From NCBI GenBank assembly GCA_964343195.1, contig CAYFIR010000152.1, positions 1-14,604 on the forward strand: 14,604 nt of DNA. The letters are read 5' to 3'. The notes below the pieces were generated by a model. It saw nothing but the letters and a program-made list of their open reading frames with translations, was not told the DNA's origin and ran no database searches. Shown here piece after piece: positions 8,369-14,534 of this stretch (the stretch's first letter is position 1; each line of letters starts with the position of its first letter). The stretch is from CAYVAP01 sp964343195. Lineage in GTDB: Bacteria > Bacteroidota > Bacteroidia > J057. A program made the position numbers and the translations under genes.

Positions 8369-8406
8369 AAGGCCTGTCTGATCAATGCCCAATCAGAACA
8401 GGCCTT
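8369..8406 (-). terminator. Strong hairpin between hydrogenase structural and maturation genes
   Basis: AAGGCCTGTCTGAT (8369-8382) pairs with ATCAGAACAGGCCTT (8392-8406). This gives a 14-bp stem with one bulged base and a 9-nt loop. It begins 29 bases downstream of the large-subunit stop in the direction of transcription. The T-run after the stem is short (TTTCC on the minus strand), so it may terminate only partly, or act as a processing or 3'-end stabiliser. Either would give more structural-subunit mRNA than maturation mRNA. The rest of 8187-8434 contains no gene. Confidence 0.6.
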
Positions 8407-8434
8407 CCTTATCAAACAAAAACGATAGCAATTC

Positions 8435-10033
8435 CTACAACTTGAATTTTGCGAGTTGCTTGCCCGTCTTTTCGTCGTGAGCGTGGACGGTACAGACCAG
8501 GCAGCTATCAAATGAGCGGGCTACCAGGCCGACCTCAACGGGATCATGGGCATCCTCAATTTCGATTCCGGTAAGTGCGGCCTCAATCGGACCAGCATTG
8601 TCATTGCTGTCATTTGGGCCCACGTTCCAGGTAGTAGGGGCAATGATCTGATAGTTGTCGATCACGCCATCCTTGATCTTGATCCAGTGAGCGAGGGCGC
8701 CACGGGCAGCTTCTGTCGCACCCCATCCGATACCATCCTTTTCCTGTGGTTTGATGTAGAATGGAGCATCCAGGTCGATCTGTCCCAGCCACTCGTTGAT
8801 CATGTTGAACAGGCGAGGAGCTTCATGGACACGAGCCAGGGTACGTGTAAAGACACTGGGGCCTTTGACCTTCATGATGTCGCCAAACAGCGGATCCTGA
8901 ATCTGATGATCCAGATTTGCTGGATTAGCGTTCATGATGACACGTGCCAATGGACCTGCTTCTGCAGGATGCTCCATGAATCGGGGTGCTTTGGACCAGC
9001 TGTATTTGCCTCCAAAGTCGGTCTCATGCAAAATGGTCGAATTGGTAGATGGATTGGGAGCAGGCTGATCGAAAGGATGCAGGGCGTCAGCCTGTCCTTC
9101 GTACCAGGCGTGCTTCACGTGCTCCATCACCTGACGCTGGTCAGCAGGGAAATAGTTTTCTCCATCCCAGAACCCACCGGGGCTGATAACCGCATTCTGG
9201 CGGCTGTCGATGGTCGGATTCTGATAGTGATCCTTGTGTAGATAGGTACCCCATGCGAGGAATTTGCCTACACCCTGACCAAATGTATCCAGGCCAAACT
9301 CGAGGCTGGCGCGGATGAACAGACCAAGGTCTGAGTTGTACTGAGATTCGTTTTCTTCTACCCAGGCCATCAGATCATCCCAGGTCTTTATTTCAAGATA
9401 ACGCTCGATAGAGCAACCGAGCCATACGGTCTCCAGCCAGTCATTGCGGAACTGGTTCATGATGGAAATGGCGCGGGTAATATCCTTGAGGGTCGGGGCG
9501 CTCATCACACCGCCAGGTACCATGTAACTGGAGTGTGGCCACTGACCGCCAAAGATGGCATAGACTTCTACCGGACGACCGGATGCAGTAACGCCTTTCT
9601 GGAAAGAAGTCCCCACGTATGCTGCGAAACGCTTTACCACTTCCTCATACAGAGGTTTGTTGGCAAACTTCTTATTCGCCAGATCGGTAGCGAAGATCGC
9701 ATAGAACCAGCGCGGGATACTCTGGATGGTCTCGGTAGCCTGTCCCAGTGCACGTAGCAGCAGGGCGTTGGGTGGCAGCGTAGTTCCCCAGGCAGTGTCC
9801 AGAGCCGAAGACGCGCAGTAGAGGTGTGAGCCTCCACAGATTCCACAGGCACGTGGGGTGACAATCAGTCCGGACTGTGGGTCCTTTCCGACCAGAATTT
9901 TTTCAAAGCCGCGGTACATCGCAGCCTGAGTGTGAGCACGGGTGACAACCCCGTCCTTCATGAAGACCTTCACATCGAGGTCTCCTTCCACCCGTCCTAC
10001 GGGGGATATATTGAGTTCCTTAATCTGAGTCAT
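8435..10033 (-). CDS. hhyL: [NiFe]-hydrogenase large (catalytic) subunit, high-affinity uptake type
   Basis: This 532-aa protein is the nickel-iron active-site subunit that splits H2. The N-terminal Ni-binding motif is RACGICGGSH (Cys63, Cys66) and the C-terminal one is SFDSCLVCTVH (Cys511, Cys514, His517). Here Ser510 stands where most groups have Pro (DPCxxC). A 15-residue tail (518-532, AHDEKTG...) follows His517 and is the expected target of the endopeptidase at 7707-8186. RVEGDLDVKV near the N-terminus and AMYRGFE are as in group 1h and related cytosolic uptake enzymes. The subunit has no signal sequence. The ATG at 10033 lies 27 bp after the small-subunit stop, so the two are co-transcribed. 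The hydrogenase call is near certain; the subgroup (1h versus 1l or a neighbour) needs a tree. Confidence 0.96.
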   Translation of the reverse strand: MTQIKELNISPVGRVEGDLDVKVFMKDGVVTRAHTQAAMYRGFEKILVGKDPQSGLIVTPRACGICGGSHLYCASSALDTAWGTTLPPNALLLRALGQATETIQSIPRWFYAIFATDLANKKFANKPLYEEVVKRFAAYVGTSFQKGVTASGRPVEVYAIFGGQWPHSSYMVPGGVMSAPTLKDITRAISIMNQFRNDWLETVWLGCSIERYLEIKTWDDLMAWVEENESQYNSDLGLFIRASLEFGLDTFGQGVGKFLAWGTYLHKDHYQNPTIDSRQNAVISPGGFWDGENYFPADQRQVMEHVKHAWYEGQADALHPFDQPAPNPSTNSTILHETDFGGKYSWSKAPRFMEHPAEAGPLARVIMNANPANLDHQIQDPLFGDIMKVKGPSVFTRTLARVHEAPRLFNMINEWLGQIDLDAPFYIKPQEKDGIGWGATEAARGALAHWIKIKDGVIDNYQIIAPTTWNVGPNDSNDNAGPIEAALTGIEIEDAHDPVEVGLVARSFDSCLVCTVHAHDEKTGKQLAKFKL

Positions 10034-10060
10034 GATTAATTAGAGATAGTAAGTAGTAGG

Positions 10061-11026
10061 TTACTTGGATTTACCGTAGTTAGAGGCTGAGAGTGGGTCT
10101 CCGAGTACTTTACCCGCACCGGCCTTGAAGTAGTAAGCAAGCTTGCTCTCGCCTGGAGGGGTTTCCTTGGGCAGGAATCCAAGATATTTCTGGGTCTTGA
10201 AGACGGAGCCTTTCTTTAAGTCGTGGTGAGGGAATCCCGGCTCGGTACAGCCCAGACAGGGGTGATTGGCACGGGTTTTACTGTTGTGGCGGTTCCATAG
10301 GATCCGGTTGCAACTGGCATTTGTCATCGGTCCACGGCAACCAACTTCGTAGAAGAGACAGCCACCACGTTCACCAAAGTATCCATTTACCTTTTCGCTA
10401 AAGGCTACTGCATTGGTACAGCCATTTTGGACAAAGTCTGAGAAGAAGGTCTTGGGACGGTGGTAATCGTCGATGAGTACATCTCCAATTCGTCCGACGG
10501 AGATAGCCACCAAAATTTGGGTGATCCAGTCAGGGTGTGCAGGACATCCGGGGATGTTAATCACGGGAAGGCCTCCTTTGGAAACAAAGTCAGCTCCCAG
10601 GAAGCCGCCTTTCTGGCGCTTGTGGAACTGAAATCCGGTTGACTCGGAAGGATTGGGAGGGACGGCGGGGATACCTCCGTAGGTCGCACAGTCGCCGATA
10701 GCGACTACGAACTGAGCGGCATCTGACAACTCCCGAATCCACTCCATCATGGGGCGGTCGGCGAAGTAGTTCATTTTGCCGGTTCCGTTTGGACCCTGAA
10801 CGACAGATCCTTCAAATACGAAGATGTCCAGCTGGGTTTCTCCGCTGATACAACTGTTGAGCAGGTCACTGACCTGTTCGCCAATTTCAAGGCCGATAGA
10901 GGGATGCCACAGGATGTTGATCCCAAAATCGGTGATCAACTCTACAACTGTGGGCTGCTCAGCATCAAGAAAAGACATGGTGTTGCCACTGCATGCCCCT
11001 CCCTGTAACCATAATACGTTTGCCAT
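10061..11026 (-). CDS. hhyS: [NiFe]-hydrogenase small (Fe-S) subunit without Tat signal
   Basis: This 321-aa electron-transfer subunit passes electrons from the NiFe site through three Fe-S clusters. It starts directly with MANVLWLQGGACSGNT, with no Tat leader and no C-terminal membrane helix, so the enzyme should stay in the cytosol. Visible ligands: proximal Cys12, Cys113 (GDCATYGG) and Cys161 (PGCPAHP), with Asn15 where standard enzymes have the second Cys of CxxC; distal Cys203, Cys223 and Cys230, with Gln200 in the usual His position; medial Cys239, Cys257 and Cys260. The actinobacterial-type enzyme of Ralstonia eutropha is known to use three Cys and one Asp at the proximal cluster. Asp33 is a candidate here, but that is inference. 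It is first in the structural operon, with a candidate promoter and operator-like palindromes upstream. Confidence 0.95.
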   Translation of the reverse strand: MANVLWLQGGACSGNTMSFLDAEQPTVVELITDFGINILWHPSIGLEIGEQVSDLLNSCISGETQLDIFVFEGSVVQGPNGTGKMNYFADRPMMEWIRELSDAAQFVVAIGDCATYGGIPAVPPNPSESTGFQFHKRQKGGFLGADFVSKGGLPVINIPGCPAHPDWITQILVAISVGRIGDVLIDDYHRPKTFFSDFVQNGCTNAVAFSEKVNGYFGERGGCLFYEVGCRGPMTNASCNRILWNRHNSKTRANHPCLGCTEPGFPHHDLKKGSVFKTQKYLGFLPKETPPGESKLAYYFKAGAGKVLGDPLSASNYGKSK

Positions 11027-11075
11027 AGCGAGTAGTGAAAATGTAGGTAATGTGTCAGTTCTACATATTGATGAT

Positions 11076-11106
11076 TTAAACTATGCAGAAATCAACATAT
11101 ATCAAA
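11076..11106 (-). promoter_or_regulatory. Candidate Bacteroidota promoter for the hydrogenase small and large subunit genes
   Basis: On the minus strand TTTG (11103-11106) is followed, after 19 nt, by TAGTTTAA (11076-11083). These resemble the -33 TTTG and -7 TAnnTTTG boxes used by the Bacteroidota housekeeping sigma factor; the -7 box misses the final TG. The predicted leader before the ATG at 11026 would be about 40 nt. No Shine-Dalgarno sequence is seen before the ATG, which is usual in this phylum. Confidence 0.35.
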
Positions 11107-11110
11107 AGCG

Positions 11111-11146
11111 AATTAGAAAATACTTCCTAATTTAGATTGAATCTAA
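11111..11146. promoter_or_regulatory. Operator-like palindromes upstream of the hydrogenase promoter candidate
   Basis: TTAGATT-G-AATCTAA (11132-11146) is a perfect 15-bp palindrome with a 1-nt centre, a typical size for a TetR-family operator. It overlaps by one base a second inverted pair, AATTAG (11111-11116) and CTAATT (11127-11132). Both lie just upstream of the candidate -33 box. The half-site TTAGATT also occurs on the minus strand just before the start codon of the TetR gene (11839-11845). Binding by that TetR protein is inference. Confidence 0.45.
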
Positions 11147-11169
11147 TAATTGGATAGTCCCTAAAATAG

Positions 11170-11193
11170 AAACATTACAAAATGGTAATGTTT
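11170..11193 (-). terminator. Perfect inverted repeat just downstream of the TetR gene
   Basis: AAACATTAC / GTAATGTTT form a perfect 9-bp stem around a 6-nt loop. It starts 13 bases past the TetR stop and is followed on the minus strand by CTATTTTAG, so it could be an AT-rich terminator for the upstream pair of genes. It could equally be a regulator-binding site for the hydrogenase operon about 145 bp downstream. The two readings cannot be separated by eye. Confidence 0.45.
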
Positions 11194-11206
11194 GAAGTAA
11201 GCAAGC

Positions 11207-11833
11207 CTATTCTTCTTCCCAGCGGATGGTTTGGCGACGGACTACCTCGAGTTCGTCCTCTCCAATAGGGGTTAAGTAGGGTTCAAGTATGCGCCAGAGC
11301 TGATCGGATGTGGAAGGTGAGGCTTCTGGCCAGACCAGTCGGGAGTAGGGGAGCGTAGTGAGTTGCTGTAGCAGGAGGTTGGCAAGAAAGCTGATCTTTG
11401 ATTGCGAAAGGGGCTGGAATGCTCCTCGGGCAATGTTGAACTGAATGATATCCTGAAACAACAGGACCTGCCATTGGAAAAACTGGCTGAGACGCTCAAA
11501 AATCTCAGGGAAGGTTCGCTTGATTTCCAGAAGGTCGGTATAGAAAAACCGATATTGGGACTGCAAATTAGACACACTTCCAAAAATTCGCTCGAGGTTT
11601 TCAAAGATGGGAGCATTTCGATACTCTATCAGCGCATCGCGCTGCTCATGTTCCCATTGCTCATAAATAGCCTCCAGGATGGCTCCCTTGTTCTTGAAGT
11701 GGTAGGCGATGTTGCCCAGGCTGATGATGCTGGCGTCGGAGATGTGTTGAAGCCGCACATTGACAAATCCCTGTTCATTGAACAGGTAAGTGGCAGTCTG
11801 GATGATTTTATCGCGATTTTTTGCCCGGGCCAT
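11207..11833 (-). CDS. TetR-family transcriptional regulator
   Basis: This 208-aa protein has an N-terminal TetR DNA-binding domain at residues about 5-60: an IIQTATYLFNEQG helix, then a helix-turn-helix ending SLGNIAYHFKNKGAILEAIY, which matches the family's G-x-(2)-YYHFKNKEE-L signature. The C-terminal two-thirds is helical and family-variable, as expected for the ligand/dimer domain; no ligand can be inferred. The ATG at 11833 (MARAKNRDK) is preferred over an in-frame TTG two codons upstream. It follows the nuclease-family gene after 12 bp, so the two are probably co-transcribed. It lies directly upstream of the hydrogenase genes on the same strand, with palindromes in the 180-bp gap, so control of the hydrogenase is an obvious but untested idea. 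Confidence 0.9.
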   Translation of the reverse strand: MARAKNRDKIIQTATYLFNEQGFVNVRLQHISDASIISLGNIAYHFKNKGAILEAIYEQWEHEQRDALIEYRNAPIFENLERIFGSVSNLQSQYRFFYTDLLEIKRTFPEIFERLSQFFQWQVLLFQDIIQFNIARGAFQPLSQSKISFLANLLLQQLTTLPYSRLVWPEASPSTSDQLWRILEPYLTPIGEDELEVVRRQTIRWEEE

Positions 11834-11845
11834 GGGCAAATCTAA

Positions 11846-12415
11846 TCATTCTCTGGATTTTTGCAGGGCACGCCGGATCTGTTCGGCTCGTTCGTAGTCC
11901 TCCTGCCTGAGGGCCTGAGCTAATAGTTGTTCGAGCTTTTCCGGGGATTCCTCCTCCAGCATGCGGGGCATTTTCTCCATTTCTTCCTGTGAAAGCGGCA
12001 CACTGACCGATGCTTTGTCCATCACCTCCTCATAAGTGAAAATCGGGCAGGGCATTCGGACTGCCAATGCCAGGGCATCAGATACACGAGCCAGTTGGAC
12101 CTCCTGCTCTCTTCCTTTTTTTATAATTAGTTCCGCCTGAAACTCCCCCACGTGATAGCTGGTTATTCGCACCTCAAAAACCATCATCCCTCCTTTTTGC
12201 AACAGCTCGATGGTCAGGTCATGGGACTGAGGAGGGACTGTATGCACACCCTCAATGCCCATAGCGATAGCCTGTGCCTCGCATTTCCCAATTATGATCG
12301 GAATTCGCCTGCTACCCTTGTGCTCTATCAGCACTGCTACATATTTCCCTTCCTCCGATTGGCTCGGAGTGAGGGCTAGCAGGTTGAGTTGGACGGGTTG
12401 ACTGGGCATGGGCAT
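11846..12415 (-). CDS. Bifunctional nuclease (DUF151) family protein with UVR motif
   Basis: The 189-aa protein has an N-terminal BFN/DUF151 domain (residues about 8-135), recognisable from L-x-LTPSQSEEGKYVAVLIEHKGSRR, IPIIIGKCEAQAIAM and the later LARVSDALALAVRMPCPIF block. A short C-terminal UvrB/UvrC-type motif follows (about 155-185, LEQLLAQALRQEDYERAEQI). This domain pair is standard in Bacteroidota. Plant members have been reported to cut DNA and RNA, but the bacterial role is not well defined. The ATG at 12415 is chosen; the TTG one codon upstream is less likely, and another in-frame ATG at 12409 is possible. It is likely the first gene of a two-gene unit with the TetR gene and has no evident tie to hydrogen metabolism. 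Confidence 0.9.
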   Translation of the reverse strand: MPMPSQPVQLNLLALTPSQSEEGKYVAVLIEHKGSRRIPIIIGKCEAQAIAMGIEGVHTVPPQSHDLTIELLQKGGMMVFEVRITSYHVGEFQAELIIKKGREQEVQLARVSDALALAVRMPCPIFTYEEVMDKASVSVPLSQEEMEKMPRMLEEESPEKLEQLLAQALRQEDYERAEQIRRALQKSRE

Positions 12416-12610
12416 CAATTTAGTCTGGAAAGGTAGAGAAAGCCGAACTGTGGTTAAGCTGGAATTTGGCCAAAATGGCCCTGATGTCCAAATGCTCCGG
12501 CATGCCAGAAGTCAGAGACTAGAAGACGGTAGGTGTCGGCTCGGAGAGCCTCACCAGCACCATCCTTTGGATGGGTCAAAAGCTATGTACTGTATTAGCA
12601 GTACCGCTCG

Positions 12611-12680
12611 TGAGCCCTGTGCTGAGCAGGGCCGAAGCATCTCTGAAGCGAAACGCAGCGTCAAAGCGTCTCCGACGCCC
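12611..12680. repeat. Probable dispersed intergenic repeat
   Basis: GCCCTG and CAGGGC (12614-12619, 12627-12632) form a short hairpin around TGCTGAG. Next comes GCCGAAGCATCTCTGAAGCG and a GCG-rich tail. The phrase GCTGAGC...CGAAGCATCTC resembles short intergenic repeats I associate with Bacteroidota genomes (variants of GCTGAGC..AGTCGAAGCATCTC). Only one copy is in the window, so the repeat status is inferred from recall and needs a genome search. Confidence 0.4.
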
Positions 12681-12703
12681 GTTAATAGCTGATCTGTGCC
12701 CAG

Positions 12704-12744
12704 AATTAACCAACATGAGCCTGAGCCCCCGAGGTTGATTAATT
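12704..12744. repeat. Imperfect inverted repeat in the divergent intergenic region
   Basis: AATTAACCAAC (12704-12714) and GTTGATTAATT (12734-12744) are 11-bp complementary arms with one mismatch around a 19-nt spacer. Its site between divergently transcribed genes speaks against a terminator and for a binding site or a mobile-repeat remnant. Confidence 0.4.
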
Positions 12745-12972
12745 CCAAAGAATGGTTTCCAGGCTCTAGGAGGGGATCTCTCTCCCATTTAAAAATGCAT
12801 AAAGCTCAGCTAAGAAAATTACGTGGAATGCCAGAATCCACCAAATAGCTCAGCTACCGACTCCCTCCTCTGGTCATCAGGATTCCCCAGTTATCCCTGA
12901 CTCACCCCCAACTGCTCAGTCCGGGTAGATACTTTGTCCCACATCTGAGTGTTTGGGAGAAAATTTACCATT

Positions 12973-14436
12973 ATGAAACGGATTATACCTAGCCTGATCC
13001 TAACCTTTGGTTTACTCTCAGGCACAGCCCAGATTCAGGTACCTAATGGCGGCTTCGAAGCCTGGACGTACGAAAACATCACCCTCACGTTTCCTCCTTA
13101 TCACTCCATCTCCAATAACCTGGCCGCGAGTGAGGGCGAGGCACCCAATGTGACCCCGGTTGCAGGTCCAAATGGCGGTGAGGCTGTACACCTGGAGGCT
13201 ATTGTCATCGCTGGAGATACCATGGCAGGCATTATGGGAATCGGATCGTTTTTTCCCAATGATCCCGGTGCAGCCTGGGCAGGGCAACCCGATTCGTTGA
13301 AGCTCTGGTTGCGATATGACATTCACTCGGGGGACAACGCACTGCTCGCTTTTCACTTCTTTGCCAATGGAGCACAGATTGGCGCTAACCAGCTATTTTT
13401 TCTCACCGGTACCAATGACAGTTGGCACACGGAAACCTTTGCCGTGACCCCGCTGGCGACAGCTTCAGATTCCATTGGGGTTTTGATCGTAGCCGGGGAC
13501 TTCAATAGCGCGACCCCCGGTACCTGGCTGGAGATCGATTCAATGGGATTTGTCGGGGGAGATCCCCTTCCCAACGCCGGGTTTGGCACCGTGGATTCCA
13601 CCGGCTATTCCGATCCGGAAGGATGGCTATCGCCCAACTATTTCGCAGCCTTGCTCGACGCTACCCCTATCGCCACCCAAAGCTCTGATGCGGCCGAAGG
13701 AACTGCTGCCCTGCGAATCGAAACGGTAGCGAGTCAGACGGACAACGGATTGGACACCTCGGGGTATGTCTTCCTCGCCCAGGAAATCGGGGACAATGGC
13801 CCTGAAGGCGGGGTGCCGGTTCCTGCTGGAGCGGAGATGCCCATCAAACTCAGGGGACAGTACCAGTACCACCCGGTCGGAAATGATACCGCCATTGCCT
13901 ATCTGGTGATGACCCGCTACGACCAGAGCCTTGGACAGCGTGATACGGTAGGAGAATATGGCATACCGCTGCCGTCAGCGGCTACTTACACTGGCTTCGA
14001 GATCCTCACGCCATTGAGCGCAGAAGCTGATTCTTTTATGCTGGCTTTTGGCTCCAGCGACTTTGAGGGCGATTTATCCGCATCCGAGATCGGAATCGGT
14101 TCATGGCTGCTGATCGATGACCTACAGTTTGATACGACGGCCCAGGATACCAGCACAAGTGGACTATTCGCTCCGCACACTGTGATGAATTTGCGGGTAT
14201 ATCCCAATCCCGCATCCGAGCAGTTGACCGTTACGGGGCAGTTTGCTGATACAAAGGAGCTAGACTTGCGCCTACTGGATCTGCATGGGCGCGAGTGGTT
14301 AGCCATGACCTGGAACACCACCGCTCAGCCGGAAGTTGAATTAGACGTAGAACACCTGCCCACCGGATACTATGTCCTGACCTGCCGCGATCTCCAGAGT
14401 GGAGCGGTCTTCTGGCAGAAGGTGCTACACCAGTGA
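12973..14436 (+). CDS. Secreted T9SS-sorted protein with two duplicated beta-rich modules
   Basis: This 487-aa protein starts at ATG 12973 (MKRIIPSLILTFGLLSG), giving a clean signal peptide with cleavage near GTAQ/IQ. An in-frame GTG at 12949 would add eight residues before it and is rejected. Two modules of about 190 aa appear to be duplicated. Each opens with N-(G/A)-GF...W (VPNGGFEAW at about 24, LPNAGFGTVD at about 201), has a central strand set (SLKLWLRYDI / IKLRGQYQYH) and ends with a WL-(E/L)-ID-(S/D) motif (TWLEIDSMGF / SWLLIDDLQF). This is the pattern of jelly-roll carbohydrate-binding-like or PCMD-like domains. The last ~88 residues are a T9SS type A sorting domain (VYPNPASEQLTV...LPTGYYVLTCRD, ending KVLHQ). 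It is likely a surface or released binding protein. No catalytic motif is seen and the ligand is unknown. The gene is followed by the 9-nt repeat arrays. Confidence 0.88.
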   Translation: MKRIIPSLILTFGLLSGTAQIQVPNGGFEAWTYENITLTFPPYHSISNNLAASEGEAPNVTPVAGPNGGEAVHLEAIVIAGDTMAGIMGIGSFFPNDPGAAWAGQPDSLKLWLRYDIHSGDNALLAFHFFANGAQIGANQLFFLTGTNDSWHTETFAVTPLATASDSIGVLIVAGDFNSATPGTWLEIDSMGFVGGDPLPNAGFGTVDSTGYSDPEGWLSPNYFAALLDATPIATQSSDAAEGTAALRIETVASQTDNGLDTSGYVFLAQEIGDNGPEGGVPVPAGAEMPIKLRGQYQYHPVGNDTAIAYLVMTRYDQSLGQRDTVGEYGIPLPSAATYTGFEILTPLSAEADSFMLAFGSSDFEGDLSASEIGIGSWLLIDDLQFDTTAQDTSTSGLFAPHTVMNLRVYPNPASEQLTVTGQFADTKELDLRLLDLHGREWLAMTWNTTAQPEVELDVEHLPTGYYVLTCRDLQSGAVFWQKVLHQ

Positions 14437-14453
14437 GGTGGGAGGCGAGTAAA

Positions 14454-14510
14454 GGTATATGTGGGGAATGTGGGAAATAAGGTATATAAGGTATATAAGG
14501 GAAATATGGG
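14454..14510 (+). repeat. Degenerate 9-nt periodic array, G/A-rich strand
   Basis: Starting 18 bases after the T9SS gene stop, consecutive 9-mers begin with GG at 14454, 14463, 14472, 14481, 14490, 14499 and 14508. Examples are GGTATATGT, GGGAAATAA and GGTATATAA twice. The repeat has decayed but the 9-nt phase is kept exactly over six to seven units. Its core GGTATA is the reverse complement of the core of the next array. Confidence 0.6.
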
Positions 14511-14534
14511 CAAGCTGGTTATTCGTACCATCCC

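Larger units (their letters stand above)
12416..12972. other. 557-bp intergenic region between divergent genes
   Basis: There is no credible gene here. Short open frames on either strand lack family features and run across repeat-like DNA. The stretch holds a palindromic repeat-like element (12611-12680), an imperfect hairpin (12704-12744), and a 10-bp direct repeat AGCTCAGCTA at 12803-12812 and 12847-12856. It must contain the promoters of the nuclease-family gene (-) and the T9SS protein gene (+), but I see no convincing TTTG/TAnnTTTG pair. Confidence 0.6.

Noticed and set aside
8546..9241. 231-aa open frame on the + strand inside the hydrogenase large-subunit gene
   Set aside because: It is antisense to a gene with firm motifs at both ends, and its translation shows no domain or compositional sense.
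12408..12788. Short open frames of 65-94 aa on both strands of the intergenic region
   Set aside because: They cross the palindromic repeat, lack known motifs and overlap each other on both strands, so non-coding is simpler.
12840..12900. tRNA-like D-arm phrase TAGCTCAGCT
   Set aside because: The following bases do not give GGTAGAGC, and no acceptor stem, anticodon arm or T-arm can be folded around it.
12949..12972. GTG start for the second T9SS protein
   Set aside because: ATG 12973 begins a clean signal peptide; the GTG adds eight residues with no support.
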